DNA from: JBCCLJ01 sp039026915
GTDB lineage: Bacteria > Acidobacteriota > Thermoanaerobaculia > Multivoradales > Multivoraceae
Assembly: GCA_039026915.1 (NCBI GenBank)
Contig: JBCCLJ010000006.1
Span: 10,594-74,593, forward strand
DNA length: 64,000 nucleotides
Direction of reading: 5' to 3'
Shown: one piece after another, positions 42,046 to 50,710 of the stretch
Layout of the letters: every line of letters begins with the position of its first letter
Position numbering within the stretch: the stretch's first letter is position 1
Translations under genes and position numbers: made by a program
The notes under the pieces: model-generated
Database searches by the model: none
What the model saw: only the letters and a program-made list of their open reading frames with translations
Told to the model about the DNA's origin: nothing

Positions 42046-42705
42046 CTACTCTTCGTCGAAGGAGCGACCGGTCGCCTCCCAATCCGCCAGGAAACCGGCG
42101 AGACCGCGATCGGTCAGCGGGTGCTTGTAGAGCTGCTCGAGGGTCTTGAACGGCAGGGTGGCGGTGTCTGCACCGAGCCGTGCCGACTCGAACATATGGG
42201 CAGGGCTTCTCACCGACGCGACGAGGACTTTGGTGGTGAAGGCGTAGTTGGCGTAGATGCCGACGATGTCGGCGATCAGCTCCATGCCGTTCAATCCGAT
42301 GTCGTCGAGCCGACCGACGAAGGGTGAAATGTAAGTGGCGCCGGCCTTGGCGGCGACGAGAGCCTGGTTCGCGGAGAAGCAGAGCGTGACGTTCGTCTTG
42401 ATTCCCTGCTCGGTCAGCTGCGCCACCACCTGCAGGCCCTGCGGAAGCAGCGGGATCTTGACGACGACGTTCTCTGCCAGTCCGGCGAGGCGCTTGCCCT
42501 CTTCGAGCATGCCGGCGGCATCCGTCGCGATCACCTCACCGCTGACCGGCCCGGGGACGAGCTCGGCGATCTCCCGCACGGTCGGCAGATAGGCCTTGCC
42601 CTGCTTCGCGATCAGGGACGGATTGGTGGTGACGCCGTCGACCATGCCCCACTCGAGGCCGGTTCGAATCTGCTCGATATCTGCGGTGTCGAGAAAGAAC
42701 TCCAT
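42046..42705 (-). CDS. tal: Transaldolase / fructose-6-phosphate aldolase family (short type)
   Basis: 219 residues. TalC/MipB-type short transaldolase: MEFFLDTADIEQI, DGVTTNPSLIAK (substrate phosphate region), Schiff-base Lys83 in VVVKIPLLPQG, TLCFSANQALVAAKAGATYI and SPFVGRLDDIG. It works in the non-oxidative pentose phosphate pathway, or as an F6P aldolase; the two cannot be parted here. It lies 173 nt downstream of gyrA. That gap contains no gene that I can support. Confidence 0.93.
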   Translation of the reverse strand: MEFFLDTADIEQIRTGLEWGMVDGVTTNPSLIAKQGKAYLPTVREIAELVPGPVSGEVIATDAAGMLEEGKRLAGLAENVVVKIPLLPQGLQVVAQLTEQGIKTNVTLCFSANQALVAAKAGATYISPFVGRLDDIGLNGMELIADIVGIYANYAFTTKVLVASVRSPAHMFESARLGADTATLPFKTLEQLYKHPLTDRGLAGFLADWEATGRSFDEE

Positions 42706-42878
42706 CGGTCACTCCGTCAGTGTGTTGCTGGTAGCCGGGCCCGGGCATCGTACCGCGCGACCGAGCTGGGGGAAGGGCCAATTCTGCCGCGAGGACATGC
42801 GGCTGAGGGGATCCGAGATTCGAACCCTGCAAAGGGCTCGAGTCGACCGGTGAACGATCGGGCCGCCGGCCGCCGGAG

Positions 42879-45413
42879 CTATTCCTCGGAGTCGTCCGGA
42901 GCGTCGTCGCTGGGAGCCGTCTCTTCGCCGTCGTCCGGCTCTGAGACGCCCTCGTCTTCATCCTCATCCTCGTCGCGCTCGGGAATCCGAGCCGCCGCGA
43001 CGATCCGATCGTCACCGTCGAGATCCATGATCTTGACGCCCTGGGTCGAGCGACCGATGCGCGACACCGAGGAGGACTCGATGCGGATGATCTTGCCTTC
43101 CTGCGTGATGATGACGATGCCGTCTTCGATGACCTCTTTGGCAGCGATGACCTCGCCCGTCTTGTCGCTGACTTTGAGGTTGATGATGCCCATGCCGCCG
43201 CGGCCTTGCCGTCGATACTCGTCGATCGCCGTGCGCTTGCCGAAGCCCTTCTCGGTCATGCTGAAGAGGTCGCCGCCGCGCTCCAGAGACTCCATGGAAA
43301 CGACGCGGTCCCCGTCGCGAAGATTGATGCCGCGCACGCCCCGCGAGACCCGGCCCATCGGACGAACGTCGGTCTCAGGGAAGCGCACGGCGTAGCCCCG
43401 AGCGGTCGCCAGGACGACGTCGCGTTCACCGTCGGTTACGCGCACGGCGAGGAGACGGTCGTCTTCGTCGACGCGGGCCGCGATGATGCCGTCGGCCCTC
43501 GGTCGCGAAAACGCGGAGAGACTCGTCTTCTTGATGGTGCCGCCCTCGGTCGCGAAGATCAGGAAGAGGTCCTCCGGGAACTCGCGCACCGCAATCGTCG
43601 TGGCGATGCGTTCGTCGGCGTCGAGGTTGAGCAGGTTGACGATCGCCTTGCCGCGCGCCGCCGGGCCCATCTCAGGGATGCCGTGCACCTTGATCCAGTA
43701 CAGCTGGCCACGCTCGGTGACCGCCAGGATGTAGCTGTGTGCCGAGGCGACGAAGACATTTTCGACGAAGTCTTCTTCCTTCGTCTCCATGCCCTTGCGG
43801 CCTTTGCCACCGCGATTCTGGGCACGGTAGAGCGCCAGCGGCGAGCGTTTGATGTAACCGGAGTTGGTGACCGTAATCACCATGTCCTCGTCGGCGATCA
43901 TGTCCTCGATGCTGATGTCGCCGCTGTGCTCGAGGATCTCGGTACGGCGCTCGTCCCCGTACTTGTCCTTGAGCTCGACCAGCTCGTCGCGAATCACCTC
44001 GAGCACCAGCTCGTCGGAGTTGAGGATCGCGCGCAGACGCTCGATCGTCTGCATCAGCTCCTCGTACTCCTCGAGGATCTTCTCGCGCTCGAGCCCGGTC
44101 AGTCGCTGCAGGCGCATCTCGAGGATGGCCTGGGCCTGCGGCTCGGTGAAACCGAAGCCCTCCATCAGATTCGCGCGCGCTTCGGGAGGCGTTCGACTCG
44201 AGCGGATCGTGGCGATGACCTCGTCGAGGTGATCGAGGGCCTTGAGCAGGCCTTCCAAAATGTGCGCCCGCTCTTCCGCCTTGCGCAGGTCGAAACGCGA
44301 GCGACGGATGATCACCGTCTTGCGATGGTTCAGAAAATGCGTCAGCAGCTCGCGCAGCTCGAGGGTTTGAGGCCGACCGTCGACGATCGCCAGCATGTTC
44401 ATGCCGAACGAGACCTGCATCTGCGTCATCTTGTAGAGCGTGTTCAAGATGACTTCGGGCACCTCACCACGCTTCAGATCGACGACGACGCGAATGCCGT
44501 TGCGGTCCGATTCGTCGCGCAGGTCCGAGATGCCTTCGAGCTTCTTGTCGCGCACCAGCTCGGCGATCTTCTCGATGAGCCGCGCCTTGTTCACCTGGTA
44601 GGGAATCTCGTCGACGATGATCGAGTGGCGATCGCCCTTGCGCTCTTCGAAGTGGGCCTTGGCGCGCACCTGAATCGTGCCGCGGCCGGTGGCGTACCCG
44701 GACCGGATTCCCTGTGACCCGTGGATCGAGCCTCCCGTCGGAAAGTCGGGTCCAGGCAGCGACTCCATCAGGTCGAGCGAGGTGGCTTCCGGGTTCGCGA
44801 TCAGCTGGAGCGTAGCGTCGATCACCTCGCTCAGATTGTGCGGAGGGATGTTCGTCGCCATGCCAACGGCGATGCCCGCAGAGCCGTTGACCAGGAGGTT
44901 CGGGAAGCGGGCAGGGAGCGGCATCGGCTCCGACTCGGAGCCGTCGTAGTTTTCGATCCAGTCGACGGTCTCTTTGTCGATGTCCTCGCGGAGCATCTCT
45001 TCCGCGATCTTGGTCATGCGCACTTCGGTGTAGCGCATCGCTGCGGCGTTGTCGCCGTCGAGCGAGCCGAAGTTGCCCTGACCATCAACGAGCGGATAGC
45101 GCATCGAGAAGTCCTGCGCCATCCGCACGACCGTGTCGTAGATCGCCGAGTCGCCGTGAGGGTGGTACTTACCCATGACGTCACCGACGATTCGGGCCGA
45201 CTTCTTGTAGGCACGGTTCGAGTAGTTGCCGGCCTCCCACATGCCGTAGAGCACGCGGCGATGCACGGGCTTGAGGCCGTCTCGCACGTCGGGAAGCGCA
45301 CGCCCGACGATGACGCTCATCGCGTAGTCGAGATAGCTCCGCTTCATCTCCTCTTCGAGATCGACTGGAATCGAACCGAGAGGCGGAAGGATCTCGTCGT
45401 CGTGCTCGCTCAT
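42879..45413 (-). CDS. gyrA: DNA gyrase subunit A
   Basis: 844 residues from ATG 45413. The breakage-reunion domain holds the catalytic Tyr128 in AAMRYTEVRM. The quinolone region reads HPHGDSAIYDTVV, with Ser89 and Asp93 at the positions of E. coli Ser83 and Asp87, so sensitive-type residues. The GyrA-box QNRGGKGRKG marks the C-terminal DNA-wrapping beta-pinwheel and confirms gyrase rather than Topo IV. The protein ends in a long acidic tail (about residues 810-844). It introduces negative supercoils with GyrB, encoded 64 nt upstream and probably on the same transcript. Confidence 0.98.
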   Translation of the reverse strand: MSEHDDEILPPLGSIPVDLEEEMKRSYLDYAMSVIVGRALPDVRDGLKPVHRRVLYGMWEAGNYSNRAYKKSARIVGDVMGKYHPHGDSAIYDTVVRMAQDFSMRYPLVDGQGNFGSLDGDNAAAMRYTEVRMTKIAEEMLREDIDKETVDWIENYDGSESEPMPLPARFPNLLVNGSAGIAVGMATNIPPHNLSEVIDATLQLIANPEATSLDLMESLPGPDFPTGGSIHGSQGIRSGYATGRGTIQVRAKAHFEERKGDRHSIIVDEIPYQVNKARLIEKIAELVRDKKLEGISDLRDESDRNGIRVVVDLKRGEVPEVILNTLYKMTQMQVSFGMNMLAIVDGRPQTLELRELLTHFLNHRKTVIIRRSRFDLRKAEERAHILEGLLKALDHLDEVIATIRSSRTPPEARANLMEGFGFTEPQAQAILEMRLQRLTGLEREKILEEYEELMQTIERLRAILNSDELVLEVIRDELVELKDKYGDERRTEILEHSGDISIEDMIADEDMVITVTNSGYIKRSPLALYRAQNRGGKGRKGMETKEEDFVENVFVASAHSYILAVTERGQLYWIKVHGIPEMGPAARGKAIVNLLNLDADERIATTIAVREFPEDLFLIFATEGGTIKKTSLSAFSRPRADGIIAARVDEDDRLLAVRVTDGERDVVLATARGYAVRFPETDVRPMGRVSRGVRGINLRDGDRVVSMESLERGGDLFSMTEKGFGKRTAIDEYRRQGRGGMGIINLKVSDKTGEVIAAKEVIEDGIVIITQEGKIIRIESSSVSRIGRSTQGVKIMDLDGDDRIVAAARIPERDEDEDEDEGVSEPDDGEETAPSDDAPDDSEE

Positions 45414-45477
45414 CGGGTACTCCGAAACATCAAGAGAAACGCACCGGGCTCTGCGACCGGCGCGTCAGGGTCTCGAA

Positions 45478-47961
45478 TCAGATATCGACGTTGGCCGCCA
45501 GGGCGTTGGCTTCGATGAACTGACGTCGCGGCTCGACCTGATCTCCCATCAGCGTCGCGAAGACCGAGTCGGCGTCGATGTCGTCTTCGATCCGCACCTG
45601 CAGAAGCCGTCGGCGCTCGGGATCCATCGTGGTCTCCCAGAGCTGATCGGGGTTCATCTCACCGAGACCCTTGTAGCGCTGGATCGCAAGTCCCTTGCGT
45701 GCTGCTCTGTAGAGCTCGTCAACGACCTCCTCGAGCGTGCTGAATTCAGCGGTGTCGGCGTCTTCCTTGCCGACGCGCTGCAGCGTGAAGCCACCGGCGT
45801 TGAGCGCGGCGAGGCCGATCTCATTGCGGGCCATCGCGCGGTACTCGGCGCTCTTGAGGAAGGCCCGGTCAAAACGGACCTCGCGCACGACACCGTCCCG
45901 GCGAGAGTCGAAGGCGATCGCGCGGCGACCGTCCTCTTCCGAAGTCTCGATACGCACGTTGTGAAAGCCCGAGGCTTCGATGATCTGCGCGACGCGCTCG
46001 ACGAGCTCCACGTCGTCCAAAGCGGCTCCGTCACGCAGGCCCTGCGCGAGGGCGACCCGCACCGCATCTTCAGGATAGCCCCTCATGGAGAGTCGCTGGA
46101 GGCCATCGCGGAAGCGCTCGAGTCGCACAAGGACCTGGCCGAGCTTGGTGCCTTCGATCGGCTCACCGAGGTCGACACCCGACGGCTGAGCGTTGCCGTT
46201 CGTCGTACCCGGATCGATCACCAGACGCCACTGGTTCTGAACCCGCTCGACGAGGTACTGCGCGTACTCGAGATCGTCTTTCAGATAGGTCGCTTTGCGT
46301 CCTTCGCCGACTTTGTAGAGCGGCGGCTGCGCGATGTAGAGGTGACCGCGCTCGATGATCTCGCGCATCTGACGGAAGAAGAACGTGAGGATGAGCGTGC
46401 GGATGTGACTGCCGTCGACGTCTGCGTCACACATGATGACGAGCTTGTGGTAGCGCAGCTTGGAGACGTCGAAGTCTTCGTGGCCGATGCCGGTGCCGAG
46501 GGCCGAGATCATGACCTTGATCTCCTCGGAAGACAGCATCTTGTCGAAGCGCGCCTTCTCGACGTTCAGGATCTTGCCGCGCAGAGGGAGGATCGCCTGG
46601 AACTTGCGGTCGCGCCCCTGTTTGGCCGAGCCGCCGGCGGAATCACCCTCGACCAGGAAGAGCTCGGCAAGCTCGGGATCACGCTCGGAGCAGTCCGCCA
46701 GTTTGCCCGGCAGGCTGGAGGACTCGAGTGCTCCCTTACGCCGCGTCAGCTCGCGTGCCTTGCGCGCCGCCTCGCGAGCCCTCGCCGCTTCGATGCCCTT
46801 GTCGATGATGCGGCGTGCGATCTTCGGGTTCTCTTCGAAGAAGTTGCCGAGATGCTCGTTGAGCATCTGCTCGACCCAGCCCTTGACCTCGGACGAGACC
46901 AGCTTGTCCTTGGTCTGACTCGAGAACTTCGGATCCTGGACCTTGACCGAGATGATCGCCGTGAGGCCTTCGCGGATGTCGTCTCCGGAGAGATTCTCTT
47001 TCAGGTTCTTCGTCAGACCGGACGACGCCGCGTAGGCGTTGACGGTGCGCGTCAGAGCCGCACGAAAGCCCGAGAGGTGGGTTCCACCGTCGCGGTTCTT
47101 GATCGTGTTGGTGAAACAGTAGATCTGTTCTTGGTAGCCGTCGTTCCACTGCAGGGCGACCTCGACTGCCTCGTAGGAGCCGTCGTCGGCTTCGCGCTCG
47201 TGGGTGAGGAAGATCGGCGGCGCGTGCAGCGGCGTCTTGTTGCGGTTCAGATGCTCGACGAACGTCTGGATGCCGCCGTCGAACTGAAACGCCGCCGTCT
47301 CACCCGAGCGCTCGTCCTCGAGATGAATGGCGATGCCGCGGTTCAGGAACGACAGCTCGCGCAAACGCTGGGAGAGCGTCTCGTAGCTGAACTCGAGCAC
47401 CGAAAAGATCTCGGGGTCCGGCTTGAAGCGCACGGTCGTCCCGGTCGTGCTGGAGTCCGCCACCGACTCGATCGGCGCAGCGGGCACGCCTCGGCTGTAT
47501 TCCTGGCGCCACTCGTTGCCGTCGCGGTGGATCGTCAGGTAGAGCGCGCTCGACAGCGCGTTGACCACAGAAACGCCCACGCCGTGCAGACCGCCCGAGA
47601 CCTTGTACGAGTTCTGGTCGAACTTTCCGCCCGAGTGCAGCTCGGTCATGATCACTTCCGCTGCGGAGCGACCCTCGGCCTCGTGAAAGCCCACGGGAAT
47701 GCCGCGACCGTCATCCGTGACGCTGACCGAGTTGTCGTCGTGAATGACGACATGCACGGCCGAGCAGAAGCCGGCTTGAGCCTCGTCGACCGCGTTGTCC
47801 ACGAGCTCGTAGACCATGTGGTGAAGACCCGTGGAGTCATCGGTGTCACCGATGTACATCCCGGGGCGCTTGCGCACCGCTTCGAGGCCCTTGAGGACCT
47901 TGATGCTGTCGGCGGTGTATTCGTGCCCTTCGGGCGTCGCGCCACCGATTTCTTCGGACAT
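45478..47961 (-). CDS. gyrB: DNA gyrase subunit B
   Basis: 827 residues; ATG 47961 has AGGAG upstream, preferred to a GTG 51 nt earlier. GHKL ATPase motifs (LVDNAVDEAQAG, DDGRGIPV, GGLHGVGVSVVNALS), transducer with QTKDKL, then TOPRIM with FLVEGDSAGGSAKQGRDR, LPLRGKILNVEKAR and IMCDADVDGSHIRTL. The stretch from about residue 575 to 740 is the large insertion found in long, E. coli-type GyrB. C-terminal RYKGLGEMNPDQLWETTMDP is conserved. It provides ATP-driven strand passage with GyrA. Confidence 0.98.
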   Translation of the reverse strand: MSEEIGGATPEGHEYTADSIKVLKGLEAVRKRPGMYIGDTDDSTGLHHMVYELVDNAVDEAQAGFCSAVHVVIHDDNSVSVTDDGRGIPVGFHEAEGRSAAEVIMTELHSGGKFDQNSYKVSGGLHGVGVSVVNALSSALYLTIHRDGNEWRQEYSRGVPAAPIESVADSSTTGTTVRFKPDPEIFSVLEFSYETLSQRLRELSFLNRGIAIHLEDERSGETAAFQFDGGIQTFVEHLNRNKTPLHAPPIFLTHEREADDGSYEAVEVALQWNDGYQEQIYCFTNTIKNRDGGTHLSGFRAALTRTVNAYAASSGLTKNLKENLSGDDIREGLTAIISVKVQDPKFSSQTKDKLVSSEVKGWVEQMLNEHLGNFFEENPKIARRIIDKGIEAARAREAARKARELTRRKGALESSSLPGKLADCSERDPELAELFLVEGDSAGGSAKQGRDRKFQAILPLRGKILNVEKARFDKMLSSEEIKVMISALGTGIGHEDFDVSKLRYHKLVIMCDADVDGSHIRTLILTFFFRQMREIIERGHLYIAQPPLYKVGEGRKATYLKDDLEYAQYLVERVQNQWRLVIDPGTTNGNAQPSGVDLGEPIEGTKLGQVLVRLERFRDGLQRLSMRGYPEDAVRVALAQGLRDGAALDDVELVERVAQIIEASGFHNVRIETSEEDGRRAIAFDSRRDGVVREVRFDRAFLKSAEYRAMARNEIGLAALNAGGFTLQRVGKEDADTAEFSTLEEVVDELYRAARKGLAIQRYKGLGEMNPDQLWETTMDPERRRLLQVRIEDDIDADSVFATLMGDQVEPRRQFIEANALAANVDI

Positions 47962-48042
47962 GCGAGGGGTCTCCTGGCGGGTTCGCCGACGCCGCGAGCG
48001 GCCGCTCGACACCTCACGAAATCCGCCCAGTAAATCTACCTA

Positions 48043-48051
48043 AGATTAGCA
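48043..48051 (-). promoter_or_regulatory. Extended -10-like element before gyrB
   Basis: Minus-strand TGCTAATCT, identical to the element before the acyl-CoA synthetase gene, lies 82 nt upstream of the gyrB ATG. No clear -35. It suggests that gyrB-gyrA can be transcribed separately from recF. Confidence 0.42.
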
Positions 48052-48121
48052 CAGAGAGGCTCTCAGAACCAGCCTCACAGGCTCCGCTTGCAAGCGCCCG
48101 AAAGTATTGATTTAACTGGGT

Positions 48122-49201
48122 TTATGGAGCTTCTACGCGGCCTGCGGCGACGGCCCACCGGCAGGCGATGGGCAGGTCCTCCCAGACCTCGGGTCGGTTG
48201 GAGCTCGCGAACACCTGATCGAGCTTGGAGAAGGCGCTCCAAACCCGGTAGAACGTGCGTCGATCGAGTTCGGTGTCGAGGTCGTCGAGCAGCAGCAGAG
48301 GCGGCCTTCCGGCCTGCTCGAGAAGCCGGCTCTGAGCGGCGAGGAGGCAGAGGCCGACGGCCTTGCGCTCCCCCGCCGAAGCGACCCGACCGACGGCGCG
48401 ATCGCTCCAGAGGATCTCGATACGATCTCGGTGGGAGCCGAGAAGGCAGCGCTGGCGCGCGACTTCGTCCGCGGCCTTGGCACTCAGAGCCGCCAAGACG
48501 GCGTCGTAGCTCTCGAGAGCGACCCGGGGCGACGGGCGGTAGGAGACGCTCAGCTGTGGAAAACCAAGCTCGCACTCGGTCGCCACTTCGCCGAGAGCCG
48601 CCGACAGGCGCTCGCAGTGGCTGTGCCGCTCGCACGCCACGCGATGGATCGACTGCGCAAGCAGATCGTTCCAGCTCTCGAGATCCTGCGGCCGTCCGTG
48701 GCGGGAAGTCGACAGGAGGGAGCGCTTCTGACCGAGGACCTTGCGCAGTCGCTGGAGCGTTTCCAGGGCGGCGGGACGTTCGCCGACGACACCGCGATCG
48801 ACGAAGCGGCGCCGCAGCTCGGGCTCGCCGGTGAGGACCTCGGTCTCGGCGCTGGTCCAAGCGAGGATCGGCTGAGCCGCAAGATGTTCCGACAGAGCGA
48901 CCGTTTCGCCGTTGAGACGCCGCCAGAAGCCCTCAGAGCTCCATCCGACACCCAGTTGGCTGCGGGAGGACGTTTCGACCTCTGCGACGACGCTGAAGGC
49001 GCTCTCGCGGCCATCGCTGCGCAGGCAGTCTCGTAGCCGAGACGTGCGGAAGCTGCGCGTCGTGGTCGCCAGGTAGGCCGCTTCCAGGAGGGACGTCTTA
49101 CCGCTGCCGGTGCCACCCAGCAGCAGGTTCGAGCCGGAGCCCGGTGCGAACGACTGCGTTTCCAGGTTGCGGAAGCCACTGACCTGCAGACCTCGAATCA
49201 C
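48122..49201 (-). CDS. recF: DNA recombination/repair ATPase RecF
   Basis: 359 residues from a GTG start with GGAG upstream. SMC-like ABC ATPase: GFRNLETQSF near the start, Walker A LLGGTGSGKTSLLEA, signature-type SAGERKAVGLCLLAAQS and Walker B LLLLDDLDTELD, followed by ASSNRPEVW. RecF loads RecA at gaps with RecO and RecR. It lies between dnaN and gyrB as in many bacterial origins. Length is normal. Confidence 0.95.
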   Translation of the reverse strand: MIRGLQVSGFRNLETQSFAPGSGSNLLLGGTGSGKTSLLEAAYLATTTRSFRTSRLRDCLRSDGRESAFSVVAEVETSSRSQLGVGWSSEGFWRRLNGETVALSEHLAAQPILAWTSAETEVLTGEPELRRRFVDRGVVGERPAALETLQRLRKVLGQKRSLLSTSRHGRPQDLESWNDLLAQSIHRVACERHSHCERLSAALGEVATECELGFPQLSVSYRPSPRVALESYDAVLAALSAKAADEVARQRCLLGSHRDRIEILWSDRAVGRVASAGERKAVGLCLLAAQSRLLEQAGRPPLLLLDDLDTELDRRTFYRVWSAFSKLDQVFASSNRPEVWEDLPIACRWAVAAGRVEAP

Positions 49202-49283
49202 GTCGGGCTCCGTGCCGCAGTCTCATCTGCCTCCCGACGCACCTGCGCCCGCCGAACGATCCGCTGCGGACGAGACGTCGCCG

Positions 49284-50384
49284 TCAGAGGCGCATCGGCA
49301 TGATGACGCAGAGGTACCGCTCGTCGTCCGATTCCTCGGCCGGAGCACCGATGCACTGGCTGTTCTCGTCCTTGAGCTTGAGGAGGACGTCGTCCGACTC
49401 GACCACCGAAAGGAACTGGCCGAGGTAGTCCGGGTTGATCCCGAGCTCGAGGGTCGGACCCTCGTACTCGCACTCGATCTCCTCGACCGCCTCTCCGAGG
49501 TCGGGATTCGCGGCAGAGACCACGAGCTGCTGATCCTCGAACGCCATACGCACGGCCCGAGCGCGGTCGCCCGTGAGCAGTGCAACGCGGCTGACGACCT
49601 CGCCGAGGCCCTTGCGCGGAAAGGAGACGACCTTGTCGTTGTCCTTGGAAATGACCTTCTCGTAGTCGGGGAAGGTGCCTTCGAGGATCCGGCAGATCAA
49701 CTCCCTGCGACCGACGCCGAAGGAGAGATGATGCTCGCCTCGACGAAAGGTGACCGCATCGTCGCCGTCGAAGCGCTGCAGCTCCTGCAGCGCCTTGCGC
49801 GGCACCAGAACCCCTTCACTCTCCTCCACGCCCGCCACCGGCGTCTCGACGAGGGCCAGGCGATGACCGTCCGTGGCCACCATCTCCAGAGAGCCGGACT
49901 TCGGCTTGAGCAGAGCACCGTTCAGCTGGAAGCGTGACTCTTCAGCCGAAACGGCGAAGAAGATCTTGCTGATCATCTTGCGGAAGTCGCCGTGGGGCAG
50001 CTCGATCTGAGCTCCTTCGCCGACCTCGGGAAGCGTCGGGAAGTCGTCCGAGGAGAGGCCGCGAATCTTGAAGCGCGACTTGCCGGAGGTGATGCGAAGA
50101 CCGTGGTTGTCCTCTTCCACGAGATGGACTTCGTCTCCAACCATGGCGCGCACGATCTCGAGGAACTTCCGCGCCTGAACAGCGACTGCGCCTTCGCGAT
50201 CCGTCGCGGCGTCGCACCACGACGTCAACGAGACGTCGAGATCGGTGGCTGCGATGTGGAGCTTGCCGTCTTTCGCCTTGAGGAGAATGTGCGAAAGCAC
50301 CGGGATCGTCGACTTACGCTCGACGATGCCCTGCATGGGGGCGAGCTCGGTCAGAAGCTCTGCGCGATTGATACGGATTTCCAT
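49284..50384 (-). CDS. dnaN: DNA polymerase III beta sliding clamp
   Basis: 366 residues from ATG 50384 (MEIRINRAELLTELAPMQGI). Three topologically repeated clamp domains occur: HILLKAKDGKLHIAATDLDV in the first, FFAVSAEESRFQLNGALL with TDGHRLAL in the second and LGINPDYLGQFLSVVESDDV in the third, ending YLCVIMPMRL. It encircles DNA and tethers polymerase III and other proteins. A candidate promoter lies 33 nt upstream, separate from dnaA. Confidence 0.98.
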   Translation of the reverse strand: MEIRINRAELLTELAPMQGIVERKSTIPVLSHILLKAKDGKLHIAATDLDVSLTSWCDAATDREGAVAVQARKFLEIVRAMVGDEVHLVEEDNHGLRITSGKSRFKIRGLSSDDFPTLPEVGEGAQIELPHGDFRKMISKIFFAVSAEESRFQLNGALLKPKSGSLEMVATDGHRLALVETPVAGVEESEGVLVPRKALQELQRFDGDDAVTFRRGEHHLSFGVGRRELICRILEGTFPDYEKVISKDNDKVVSFPRKGLGEVVSRVALLTGDRARAVRMAFEDQQLVVSAANPDLGEAVEEIECEYEGPTLELGINPDYLGQFLSVVESDDVLLKLKDENSQCIGAPAEESDDERYLCVIMPMRL

Positions 50385-50416
50385 AGAGGCGCTCTGGTCC
50401 TAAGAAGTCTGAAAGG

Positions 50417-50444
50417 AATATAACTAATCTACAGTCGTAGTCAT
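50417..50444 (-). promoter_or_regulatory. Candidate dnaN promoter
   Basis: Minus-strand ATGACT (50439-50444), a 16-bp spacer and TATATT (50417-50422) in an unusually AT-rich patch. It would give a leader of about 25 nt before dnaN. Confidence 0.48.
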
Positions 50445-50450
50445 AGGTGC

Positions 50451-50601
50451 TGTGGAGTCTTCGGAGGAATCCTTCAACACCTTTGTTGACAGGGGTTTGA
50501 ACTCACCCGAGCCTGCGGATTGCGGTGTGGATCGACGGCGCTTTTTCTGCGGAGATTCGGTGATTCTCGCCGACTGTGGAAGTTCTTGAGGGTTTTCCAC
50601 C
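50451..50601. other. Cluster of degenerate DnaA-box-like sites in the dnaA-dnaN gap
   Basis: The 326-bp gap 50385-50710 has no gene. It holds TGTGGAGTC (50451), TGTGGATCG (50526), TGTGGAAGT (50575) and TTTTCCACC (50593), each partly matching TGTGGATAA / TTATCCACA. The last two form an inverted GTGGAA...TTCCAC pair. None is a perfect box, so origin function is only suggested. Confidence 0.4.
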
Positions 50602-50710
50602 GCGTTGTCCGCAGGGTCGGCTCGCAGCGTCGGAACGGCGTGCTGCAGACAGGCGGCAGCGACGGCGCGCTGCGCCGTTGCCCAATGCATCGCGCTCGAC
50701 CGGATCGAGC

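Noticed and set aside
42770..42878. Minus-strand agggttcgaatctc near 42815-42828 looks like a tRNA T-arm.
   Set aside because: The stem pairs poorly and no matching acceptor, D-arm or anticodon arm is found within 80 nt.
43206..44717. 503-codon plus-strand frame opposite gyrA.
   Set aside because: Antisense shadow of a highly conserved gene.
45961..48033. 690-codon open frame opposite gyrB.
   Set aside because: Shadow of gyrB: low-information, Arg/Val/Asp-rich translation without motifs.
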